Assembly: GCA_024229395.1 (NCBI GenBank)
Contig: JAAESM010000027.1
Span: 62,001-126,000, forward strand
Source: Planctomycetota bacterium
Lineage (GTDB): Bacteria; Planctomycetota; UBA1135
DNA length: 64,000 nt
Direction: 5' to 3'
Positions 51,005 to 57,354 of this stretch are shown here, one piece after another. The notes beneath the pieces are model-generated. The model did no database searches, was not told the origin of the DNA, and saw only the letters and a program-made list of their open reading frames with translations. Within the stretch, counting starts at the first letter, position 1; every line of letters begins with the position of its first letter. Both the position numbers and the translations under genes were made by a program.

Positions 51005-51409
51005 TTAGCCGAGTTGTCTCAGCCAGAATTCACGCACGGGCCGCGTGACAGCCAATCCAATCGCGCAGATCACGGCCGAGATCAGGACGCTGTTGGCACG
51101 CAGCATCAAACTGAAATCATTGGCGCTCGGCAGGTTCCACTCGACCATGCTGAAATCGGCTGCAGCCGAACTGGTGTAGCTGTAGAGCAAGCTGACTAAG
51201 TAAGCCAAGCAAGCGGCAGCGCCGGCCCAATAGATGGCCTCATGAAGGCGTTCGGCAAATCGGTTGGATTGAGGCGCAGTACTGCGAACATCTTGATTCT
51301 CGATGGCCCAACGCTCGAGGGCCTTCTTACCCCAAGCCCGCACCTGCTCATCCGACGGCGTCTCGCCGTGGCTGTCAGGGTTGCTTAAGAGTTGTTCGAG
51401 TTTGTCCAT
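51005..51409 (-). CDS. Putative membrane anti-sigma factor
   Basis: 134 residues. A hydrophilic N-terminal part (1-55, [20 protein letters not shown]) would be cytoplasmic. Two membrane helices follow (about 57-78 and 103-122) with a 25-residue periplasmic loop between. It overlaps the sigma gene by 1 base (its ATG shares the A of the sigma TGA). The sigma-first order and topology fit an anti-sigma factor that holds the sigma factor at the membrane. No zinc-binding HxxxCxxC motif is present, so it is not a ZAS-type protein. The family is not recognised; the role is inferred from context. Confidence 0.6.
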   Translation of the reverse strand: MDKLEQLLSNPDSHGETPSDEQVRAWGKKALERWAIENQDVRSTAPQSNRFAERLHEAIYWAGAAACLAYLVSLLYSYTSSAAADFSMVEWNLPSANDFSLMLRANSVLISAVICAIGLAVTRPVREFWLRQLG

Positions 51410-51978
51410 CAGACTTCAATCTCAGTGAGTTCACGCAGGCGGTCACGCCCGCGCTTGAGCCAGGACTTGATGGTGTTGGCCGTGGAGCCCATCAGCTCCG
51501 CGATCTCAGCAACGCCAAGTCCGTCCAGGTAATGATAACCCAAAGCCAATCTTTGGTTGTCGGGAAGTTGCTCCATGGCCTTGCGCACCTTCAGGACATC
51601 GTCCTGCACGCCGACCACTTCGGAAGCGTCGGCCTCATCGGAGCGGAAATCGATCTCGGGATTCAGCGGGCGGTTGCGGTCGCGATGACGCTTCCACCTT
51701 TCGACAGCACGTAATCCTTCACGATAGGAGATGCGGTAGAGCCATGTGCTCAACTTGGAGTCGCCGCGAAAATTCGGAAGTCCGCGTAGTGCCCGAATCA
51801 GCGTTTCCTGCACTACATCCTGTGTGATGTCAGGAGGTAGTCGGAAGCGGGCTACTTGCCCGGAGATTTGCAGCGAGAAGGTCTCCACGAAACGATTGGC
51901 GTTCGCATGTGTCAGCGGTAGAAAATCCGCGGCTGTGAGAGTTGACGTGGCTTCCACCTTCAGGCTTCCGACCCGCAT
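51409..51978 (-). CDS. ECF-type RNA polymerase sigma factor
   Basis: Up to 189 residues. Region 2 (about 30-100: ITQDVVQETLIRALRGLPNF, DSKLSTWLYRISYREGLRAV) and region 4 (about 130-185: MEQLPDNQRLALGYHYLDGL, VAEIAELMGSTANTIKSWLK, RGRDRLRELTE) are complete; there is no region 3. It directs transcription of a small regulon, probably envelope-related. ATG 51978 is the first start, but the -10 element of its own putative promoter (51970-51973) lies inside codons 2-3. GTG 51957 (codon 8) may therefore be the true start; homology begins later, so both are possible. It is coupled to the anti-sigma gene. Confidence 0.88.
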   Translation of the reverse strand: MRVGSLKVEATSTLTAADFLPLTHANANRFVETFSLQISGQVARFRLPPDITQDVVQETLIRALRGLPNFRGDSKLSTWLYRISYREGLRAVERWKRHRDRNRPLNPEIDFRSDEADASEVVGVQDDVLKVRKAMEQLPDNQRLALGYHYLDGLGVAEIAELMGSTANTIKSWLKRGRDRLRELTEIEV

Positions 51979-51995
51979 GGTAACTCAAAGGTTGC
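51970..51995 (-). promoter_or_regulatory. Putative ECF promoter of the sigma/anti-sigma operon (GCAACC-N16-GGTC)
   Basis: On the minus strand GCAACC (51995-51990), 16 bases, GGTC (51973-51970). It is one arm of an inverted repeat (GGTTGCAG 51990-51997 / CTGCAACC 52009-52016) whose other arm is the -35 of a divergent copy of the same motif. It implies autoregulation of the sigma gene and places transcription start near 51963. Confidence 0.55.
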
Positions 51996-52010
51996 AGCAA
52001 AATATTTACT

Positions 52011-52036
52011 GCAACCGGACGGATAGCGCGTAGGTC
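52011..52036 (+). promoter_or_regulatory. Putative ECF promoter of the first micro-protein gene (GCAACC-N16-GGTC)
   Basis: GCAACC (52011-52016), 16 bases, GGTC (52033-52036), 37 bases before ATG 52073. It has the same boxes and spacing as the sigma gene's promoter and that of the DUF6249-like gene. Confidence 0.55.
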
Positions 52037-52072
52037 TCGATGACAACGCAAAACACGTTACTCCCCAAGAAA

Positions 52073-52234
52073 ATGTCTCTCGTCCACAACGCTGTCTCTC
52101 TGGCCTTCCCATTCATCGAAGGAGCAGATCCTATGATTCTCGCCCCCGTACTGGCTCTAATCGTGTCTTTCATACTGGTAGGTCTTTTCGGCCTGGTCAT
52201 GATGGTGCACGAATCCGTGAGCACGCAGAAATAA
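52073..52234 (+). CDS. 53-residue single-helix membrane micro-protein, copy 1
   Basis: MSLVHNAVSLAFPFIEGADP precedes one hydrophobic helix (about 21-44) and a short VHESVSTQK end. ATG 52073 is preferred to the in-frame ATG at 52040 because copy 2 conserves only the later start and because 52040 lies 3 bases after the promoter -10. Its near-duplicate is at 52452 (45 of 53 residues identical). It has its own promoter and terminator. The family is unknown; its position between an ECF system and a membrane protein gene suggests an envelope role. Confidence 0.7.
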   Translation: MSLVHNAVSLAFPFIEGADPMILAPVLALIVSFILVGLFGLVMMVHESVSTQK

Positions 52235-52278
52235 CGCAGGGGACAATCCTGGCCTAACTCAGTTAGCTGGGAGGTTAT

Positions 52279-52319
52279 GGCGACGACCGAGGGTTAGGGC
52301 TCCGGTCGTCGCCTTTTTT
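52279..52319 (+). terminator. Intrinsic terminator after micro-protein copy 1
   Basis: An 11-bp stem (GGCGACGACCG / CGGTCGTCGCC) with a 13-base loop that contains GGGTTAGGG, then TTTTTT. It is repeated almost exactly after copy 2. A small palindrome CTAACTCAGTTAG lies just upstream (52254-52266). Confidence 0.88.
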
Positions 52320-52451
52320 ATTCCAGGAAACCTGGAAGTTTTCTGCAGTCGAAAGAACCCTAGTTTTTTCAAATATTTTGAATTTCTCCTACGACTTCCG
52401 AAACGGCGCGTATGCCTCGGTAACAACAAGCCACAACGGCACCCCCCAGAA

Positions 52452-52613
52452 ATGTCTCTCATTCATAACGCAGTCTCTTTCGCCTTCCCGTTCATCGAAG
52501 GCACAGATCCAATGATCCTCGCCCCTGTATTGGCGTTGGTCCTCTCCTTCTCGCTTGTAGGCCTGTTCGGCCTCGTAATGATGGTCCACGATTTCGTGAG
52601 CACTCAGAAATAA
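52452..52613 (+). CDS. 53-residue single-helix membrane micro-protein, copy 2
   Basis: MSLIHNAVSFAFPFIEGTDP, one membrane helix and VHDFVSTQK. It differs from copy 1 at 8 of 53 positions, all conservative or in the helix, so selection at the protein level is likely. The ATG-to-ATG distance between copies is 379 bases and the terminators are 377 bases apart, showing one tandem duplication of the whole unit. The GCAACC/GGTC boxes of copy 1 are not conserved here (ACGACT and TGCC at the aligned places), so its expression may have changed. Confidence 0.7.
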   Translation: MSLIHNAVSFAFPFIEGTDPMILAPVLALVLSFSLVGLFGLVMMVHDFVSTQK

Positions 52614-52655
52614 CGAAGGGGACAATCCCTCTGGCTTCGGCCGGACGGGAGGTTT

Positions 52656-52697
52656 GGCGACGACCGTGGGTTAGGGTTCCGGTCGTCGCTTTTTTTA
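52656..52697 (+). terminator. Intrinsic terminator after micro-protein copy 2
   Basis: GGCGACGACCG pairs with CGGTCGTCGC (52680-52689), the loop again contains GGGTTAGGG, and a run of seven T follows. It insulates the gene at 52742 from copy 2. Confidence 0.88.
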
Positions 52698-52704
52698 TTC
52701 TGCT

Positions 52705-52730
52705 GCAACCACCCTGCAACTATTTGGGTC
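52705..52730 (+). promoter_or_regulatory. Putative ECF promoter of the DUF6249-like gene (GCAACC-N16-GGTC)
   Basis: GCAACC (52705-52710), 16 bases, GGTC (52727-52730). ATG 52742 is only 11 bases after the -10, so the transcript would be nearly leaderless. A second CTGCAAC lies at 52714-52720. Confidence 0.5.
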
Positions 52731-52741
52731 ACAAGGGCATC

Positions 52742-53137
52742 ATGGAGTTTGAACTACTCATCCCTCTTTTCGCCATCGTCGGCGGTCTGTCGATTCCGGT
52801 CTTCTGGTTTTTCTATGACAGCCGTAACCGCGCTAGCCGTGACCGCGTCATTGAGAAGGCCATCGAGAGCGATCTATCGATTGATGAAGTCCGCGAGCTC
52901 TTCAAGGACGACAACGACAAACCGTCTTCGCCACGTAAGATGCCTTACCGAAAGGGTTTGATTCTGATGGGCATCGGAATCGGACTTTTGGCCGCCCGCA
53001 AGGCTGGCTATTTGCCTCAAGCCAGCCATGACGACCCCGACGGCGGCATGTTTGGCCTCGTCGCACTGTTCCTTGGTATTGGCCTGTTCCTGAGCGACTT
53101 CTTCAATCGCAAGCGATTCGACCACGGCGACGAATAG
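52742..53137 (+). CDS. DUF6249-like membrane protein
   Basis: 131 residues with three membrane helices (about 5-25, 71-86, 103-121). Between the first two is a cytoplasmic part rich in charge (YDSRNRASRDRVIEKAIESD, then LSIDEVRELFKD). The helix-IESD-LSIDEVRELF-helix-GLVALFLGIGLFLSDFF pattern resembles DUF6249 proteins, which occur near ECF sigma genes. ATG 52742 fits the first helix; an earlier in-frame TTG (52724) lies inside the promoter. It is the third gene with the shared promoter motif and probably belongs to the sigma factor's regulon. Confidence 0.72.
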   Translation: MEFELLIPLFAIVGGLSIPVFWFFYDSRNRASRDRVIEKAIESDLSIDEVRELFKDDNDKPSSPRKMPYRKGLILMGIGIGLLAARKAGYLPQASHDDPDGGMFGLVALFLGIGLFLSDFFNRKRFDHGDE

Positions 53138-53186
53138 CCGCTGGGTCTTTTTCCGAGCCGGCGCTGCCAGCCCCAGCGCCAAACTC

Positions 53187-55373
53187 CTATGCGAAGATCT
53201 TGGCGTCGCGCTCGGCTAGGTCCACCAGATAGGCAGCAGGTGTGAATTTCGCCACGCCGCCTGGGCGTGCCACGATGTCAGGAGAGGCTGCAATAGCCTC
53301 CAGACGGCGCACGACCTCCTTGATGCCCAAGCTGTCCGCGTAGTGCAGCAGACCGCCGTGGAAAGGGGCGAAGCCCATTCCGAACACGGTGGCCAAGTCC
53401 AGTTCACCTGCCGTGGCCGTGACCTGCTCTTCCATACAGCGTGCCGCCTCATTGACCATGCCTAGGATCAGGCGATCGGTCATCTGCTCCTTGTTAAGGC
53501 TCTTGGCGCCATCCTCCTGCTGGAGCTTATGCAAATCCTCACACAAGGTGGGTTTGTTTTTGCGCTCCTTAGGGTGCTGATAGAAGCCTTTGCCAGTCTT
53601 GGCACCAAGCCGATCGTCAGTGGCGAGCAATTGAATGCCCGCAGCAGGAATCATGCGCTCACCATAGGCATCGTGCAGCGAACTGGCTGCATGCGAGGCG
53701 ATATCCAGCCCCACTTCGTCCAATAGGCGCAGCGGCCCCATAGGCATGCCGAAATCGAGCATCAGCGTGTCCAAGGCCTCGGGGTCGGCGCCGGCCACGA
53801 ACAGGCGCACGGCCTCATCCAAGTAGGGGCCCAACAGGCGGTTGACCAGGAAGCCAGCCACATCTTTGACCACCACTGGAGTCTTGCCCATGCGTGCAGC
53901 CAGAGCAGCCACCTCGATGGCTGCTTCATCACTGGTCTGCTCGCCCTTGACCACTTCCACCAGCGGCATCATGCGCACCGGGTTGAAGAAGTGCATGCCA
54001 ACCACGCGTTCGGGGTTGGGGATGCCCTCGGCCATGGCGGTAACGGATAGCGAAGAGGTATTGGTGGCCAGCAAACAGTCCGACGGCGTCTTTTCGGCCA
54101 ATTGTCCAAGTACCGATTTCTTGACATCCATACGCTCAGCCACAGCCTCAAGCACGATGTCGGCATGCTTCAAGCCATCCATCTGCTCGGATACGGTCAG
54201 GCGATCGATGGCGCCATCCGCCAAATGCGGTGCCAGGCGCCGACGCTTACGTTTCTTGGCGATGACCTGCAGATGCTCGACTTGAGCGGCATCCAGTGCA
54301 TCGCGAGACAGGTCGATCAAGCGCATCGATAGTCCTTTCTCAGCAGCAAGGCTGGCGATTGCGCCACCCATGACGCCACCACCAATGACTGCGCCGTTTT
54401 TGAACTCGCGCGGTCGGAAGTCGTCGTTGCCGCGGGCGAATTTCTTCGCCGCTTCTGAAATAAAGAAGATGCCCACCAAACTCTTGCAGATCGAGCCGAC
54501 AGCGAGTTCCGCAACCGCTTCTGCCTCCAAACGCGAGGCGTCGGCGCGTGACTTGCCGCCAGAGCCGAGTACCAAGTCCAAAGCGCGCAGTGGTGCAGGG
54601 TATTTGCCGCGGGTCTTGCTCTCGACGGTCTTGCGTACCTTGTTGCCGATCACGGCCTTGGCGATCGGGTTGCGGTCAACCAACCATTTGGCCATGCCGC
54701 GTTTCTTGCGCTTGACCTTCAAGCGACCCATCGCAATCTCGCTGGCCAACTCGACCAGTTTATGCGGATAAGTCATGCGATCGATCATGCCGCGCTTCTT
54801 AGCGACTTTGGCTTTCATCAAGCGGCCGGTCATGATGGCGTCGAGCGCCAGCGGCACGCCGATGCGTTCCGGCAAACGGTGCGAACCACCCCAACCAGGA
54901 ATGATGCCCAACTGCGTTTCCGGTAAACCGATGCGCGTCTTTGGATCGTCGGCGGCAATGATGAAGTTGCACGACAACGACAACTCATAAGCGCCACCCG
55001 GCACCGGACCACCGATAGCCGCCACCGTGGTGGGCTTGAGCTTCTCGATGTTGGTGAAGATGTTGTGCACGAACTGCACAATGCGGAATGCGTCGCTGGG
55101 GTCAGAAATACCACCAATGCCTTCTACGTCGGCGCCGGCGGCAAATTTCAGTGGTTCAGCGCCTGCAAAGACAATGCCCTTCAGGCTGGTCTCTTGTTGC
55201 AGTTCTTGAACTACAGCATCTAGGTCGCGCAGCAGGGGCGCATCGAGCACCGCCAGCTTGCGGTGCGGCGGGTCGAGATAGACCACGGCTAGGCCTTCTT
55301 CGGGGCGCTCGACTCGAATGCAGGCGCCAGGCTTTGGGCAGTTCGGTGGGAGTGGGAATCCTTGTAAATCCAT
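53187..55373 (-). CDS. fadJ: Fatty-acid oxidation multifunctional protein (enoyl-CoA hydratase / 3-hydroxyacyl-CoA dehydrogenase)
   Basis: 728 residues, typical of FadJ/FadB. The hydratase domain (about 1-300) has FAAGADVEGIG, AIGGPVPGGAYELSLSCNF and RIGLPETQLGIIPGWGGSHR with the two catalytic Glu. The dehydrogenase domain (about 315-490) has AVIGGGVMGGAIASLAAEKG (NAD site), VLEAVAERMDVKK and the active-site VVGMHFFNPVRMMPLVEVV. Two C-terminal domains follow (VVKDVAGFLVNRLLGPYLDE). It carries out the second and third steps of beta-oxidation with the thiolase encoded 7 bases upstream. The pair forms an operon. Confidence 0.93.
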   Translation of the reverse strand: MDLQGFPLPPNCPKPGACIRVERPEEGLAVVYLDPPHRKLAVLDAPLLRDLDAVVQELQQETSLKGIVFAGAEPLKFAAGADVEGIGGISDPSDAFRIVQFVHNIFTNIEKLKPTTVAAIGGPVPGGAYELSLSCNFIIAADDPKTRIGLPETQLGIIPGWGGSHRLPERIGVPLALDAIMTGRLMKAKVAKKRGMIDRMTYPHKLVELASEIAMGRLKVKRKKRGMAKWLVDRNPIAKAVIGNKVRKTVESKTRGKYPAPLRALDLVLGSGGKSRADASRLEAEAVAELAVGSICKSLVGIFFISEAAKKFARGNDDFRPREFKNGAVIGGGVMGGAIASLAAEKGLSMRLIDLSRDALDAAQVEHLQVIAKKRKRRRLAPHLADGAIDRLTVSEQMDGLKHADIVLEAVAERMDVKKSVLGQLAEKTPSDCLLATNTSSLSVTAMAEGIPNPERVVGMHFFNPVRMMPLVEVVKGEQTSDEAAIEVAALAARMGKTPVVVKDVAGFLVNRLLGPYLDEAVRLFVAGADPEALDTLMLDFGMPMGPLRLLDEVGLDIASHAASSLHDAYGERMIPAAGIQLLATDDRLGAKTGKGFYQHPKERKNKPTLCEDLHKLQQEDGAKSLNKEQMTDRLILGMVNEAARCMEEQVTATAGELDLATVFGMGFAPFHGGLLHYADSLGIKEVVRRLEAIAASPDIVARPGGVAKFTPAAYLVDLAERDAKIFA

Positions 55374-55380
55374 CGTGCGG

Positions 55381-56703
55381 TTAGGACAGGCGTTCGAGGA
55401 CTACGGCGCCACCTTGGCCGCCGCCGATGCAGAGGGTGGCAAGGCCGATTTCTTTATCGGCAACTTGCAGTTCATGGGCCAGGGTCATCAGCAGACGCGT
55501 GCCGGTGGCTCCAACCGGGTGTCCCAGGGCGATGGCGCCACCGTTGACGTTCAACTTGGCGGGGTCGATCTCACCCAAGGCGCGGTCGCGACCGAGGTGT
55601 TCCCTGGCAAAGCTGTCCGACGCACTTGCGCGGCTGCAGGCCAAGACCTGCGCTGCGAAGGCTTCGTTCAGCTCAATCACGCCAACATCCGACATCTCCA
55701 TTCCCGCAGCCTTTAGGGCGACCGCGGAACTGAAGACGGGACCTAAGCCCATGCGTTTTGGATCCAAGCCCGCCCATGCGAAACTGCGAATCGCAGCCAT
55801 AGGTTCCAGGCCAAGCTCTTTGGCGCGTTTTTCGGTGGTCAGAACAACTCCGGCAGCACAATCAGTAATGCCACAGGCATTGCCGACTGTCACCAGGCCA
55901 TCGGGCTTTTCGAAGTAGGGACGTAGTTTGGCGAGATTCTCAATGCTTTGGTCATCGCGGATGCCGTCGTCGTGGCGCACCGAAGAGCTGCCGGCGCGGG
56001 CGCCAAGCGGTACGGTAGGCATAATCTCGCGTTCGAAGCGGCCACGGTCACGTGCTCCGCGCGCGCGCCAATGGGATTGCAAGGCGAACTGATCGCATTC
56101 CTCACGACTGAGATTCCAATCGCGCGCCAGCAACTCGGCAGTCTTGCCCATGATCATGCCGGTGGTTGGGTCAGTCAGTCCTTCAAGCAATGCCACGCGC
56201 GGCTTTAGATGCGAGAAGCGGAACTTGCTCAGCGCGCCAAGTCGTTGGCCAAGGCTGCGGGCCTTCATCAGCTTGGCGAAGAAGTTGGTCATCTTGTCGC
56301 CGAAGATCAGCGGGTAGGCGCTCATGACTTCGACGCCCATACATAGATAGGTGTCGCCCAGGCCGGCAAGGATATTGCTCGCAGCGGTGGTGACGGACTC
56401 GATGCCACTGGCGCAGTTCCGCGCGACAGTTCGAGCCGGAATGGGCTCGGGCACGCCCGCACGCAGGCCAATCACGCGCGCAATATTGGCTTGGTCGTGG
56501 GGTGGACCGACGCAACCTACGATGACCTCATCCAGTTCAGCAGGATCCAAACCAGCGCGCACTAGCAGTTCACGCGCCAACATCGAACCGAGGTGACCAG
56601 CATCTTCTTTGGCGAAGGCGCCACCAGCGCGGACCATTGGCGTGCGGAGACCGGCCGCCAGAACAAGGCGGGGGTGGTCGTCGGAATCAGCGTAGGAAAT
56701 CAT
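55381..56703 (-). CDS. fadI: 3-ketoacyl-CoA thiolase
   Basis: 440 residues, the size of FadI. The nucleophile Cys is in ARTVARNCASGIESVTTAAS (about residue 93). The C-terminal His and Cys motifs are VNGGAIALGHPVGATGTRLL and ATLCIGGGQGGAVVLERL. VELNEAFAAQVL is intact as IELNEAFAAQVL. It cleaves 3-ketoacyl-CoA to acetyl-CoA plus a shortened acyl-CoA. Its start at 56703 lies 15 bases from a palindrome that probably binds the divergent TetR regulator. It is followed by fadJ, 7 bases away. Confidence 0.93.
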   Translation of the reverse strand: MISYADSDDHPRLVLAAGLRTPMVRAGGAFAKEDAGHLGSMLARELLVRAGLDPAELDEVIVGCVGPPHDQANIARVIGLRAGVPEPIPARTVARNCASGIESVTTAASNILAGLGDTYLCMGVEVMSAYPLIFGDKMTNFFAKLMKARSLGQRLGALSKFRFSHLKPRVALLEGLTDPTTGMIMGKTAELLARDWNLSREECDQFALQSHWRARGARDRGRFEREIMPTVPLGARAGSSSVRHDDGIRDDQSIENLAKLRPYFEKPDGLVTVGNACGITDCAAGVVLTTEKRAKELGLEPMAAIRSFAWAGLDPKRMGLGPVFSSAVALKAAGMEMSDVGVIELNEAFAAQVLACSRASASDSFAREHLGRDRALGEIDPAKLNVNGGAIALGHPVGATGTRLLMTLAHELQVADKEIGLATLCIGGGQGGAVVLERLS

Positions 56704-56717
56704 TGATGGATTTTTAG

Positions 56718-56732
56718 GTTAACAATGTTAAC
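56718..56732. promoter_or_regulatory. Palindromic operator between fadI and tetR
   Basis: GTTAACAATGTTAAC: two GTTAAC half-sites, each palindromic, around a 3-base centre, so the whole is a perfect palindrome except at the central base. It lies in the 66-base divergent gap, 15 bases from the fadI start and 37 from the tetR start. It is a likely site for the TetR-family protein to control both directions in response to acyl-CoA. Confidence 0.65.
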
Positions 56733-56769
56733 TTTACGGTGTAAGGTGGAGTGAGTCCAGAAAAAACCA

Positions 56770-57354
56770 ATGACCGCCAACGGAGATCTTCGTAGCCGAA
56801 TCTTGGAGCAGGCGCGCGTCCTGCTGCTCAAAGAAGGGTATTCGGCCGTATCTATGCGCAAAATCGCCAAGGCGGTGGGCTGTACTCCAACAAGCATCTA
56901 CATATATTTCGACAACAAAGATGCTTTGATTCACGCCTTAATTGAAGAAGGTATGGAATTGCTGGCGGGTGATCTGGCAAAGGCGTCGGCCCCAGATTCC
57001 GAGCCCCGCGCCCGATTCCGCGGTACTTGCCTGGCTTTCCTGGAGTTCGGAATCCAGAATCCGGAGTATTACCAAATCATGTTCCTGCTGCATCCAGAGA
57101 AGATGGAGCGCTATCCGACCGATAAATATAGGCGGGCTCGACGCAATCTTGAGCTCTTTGCCGACATCCTGCGTGAAGTGCGGAGCGGCAGTTCTTTTGA
57201 CCCCATGCTGAGTGCCACGGTTCTGTGGAGCTTATTGCATGGCGCCATTTCGTTGCATCTCGCGCAACGGCTCGACGTTGGCATGCCAGCTTCGACCTTC
57301 ATCGACCAAGTCGTTGAGCATGCGGAATCCATGCTCCTCCCTGAATCACCATGA
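56770..57354 (+). CDS. TetR-family regulator of the fad cluster
   Basis: 194 residues. The N-terminal helix-turn-helix (about 8-55) reads RILEQARVLLLKEGYSAVSM, RKIAKAVGCTPTSIYIYFDN, KDALIHALIEEG, a textbook TetR DNA-binding domain. The C-terminal part (about 60-190) is helical and resembles the TetR_C_33 or FadR-like ligand domains (FGIQNPEYYQIMFLLHPEKM). It probably represses fadIJ and its own operon until acyl-CoA binds. Its stop overlaps the fadE start by 4 bases (ATGA). Confidence 0.87.
   Translation: MTANGDLRSRILEQARVLLLKEGYSAVSMRKIAKAVGCTPTSIYIYFDNKDALIHALIEEGMELLAGDLAKASAPDSEPRARFRGTCLAFLEFGIQNPEYYQIMFLLHPEKMERYPTDKYRRARRNLELFADILREVRSGSSFDPMLSATVLWSLLHGAISLHLAQRLDVGMPASTFIDQVVEHAESMLLPESP

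Noticed and set aside
52040-52072. Upstream start of micro-protein copy 1 (11 more residues)
   Set aside because: Copy 2 has no in-frame equivalent, and the codon lies 3 bases after the putative -10 box.
52290-52302. GGGTTAGGG in the terminator loops as a telomere-like or quadruplex signal
   Set aside because: Only two G runs per loop; it is explained as the loop of duplicated terminators.
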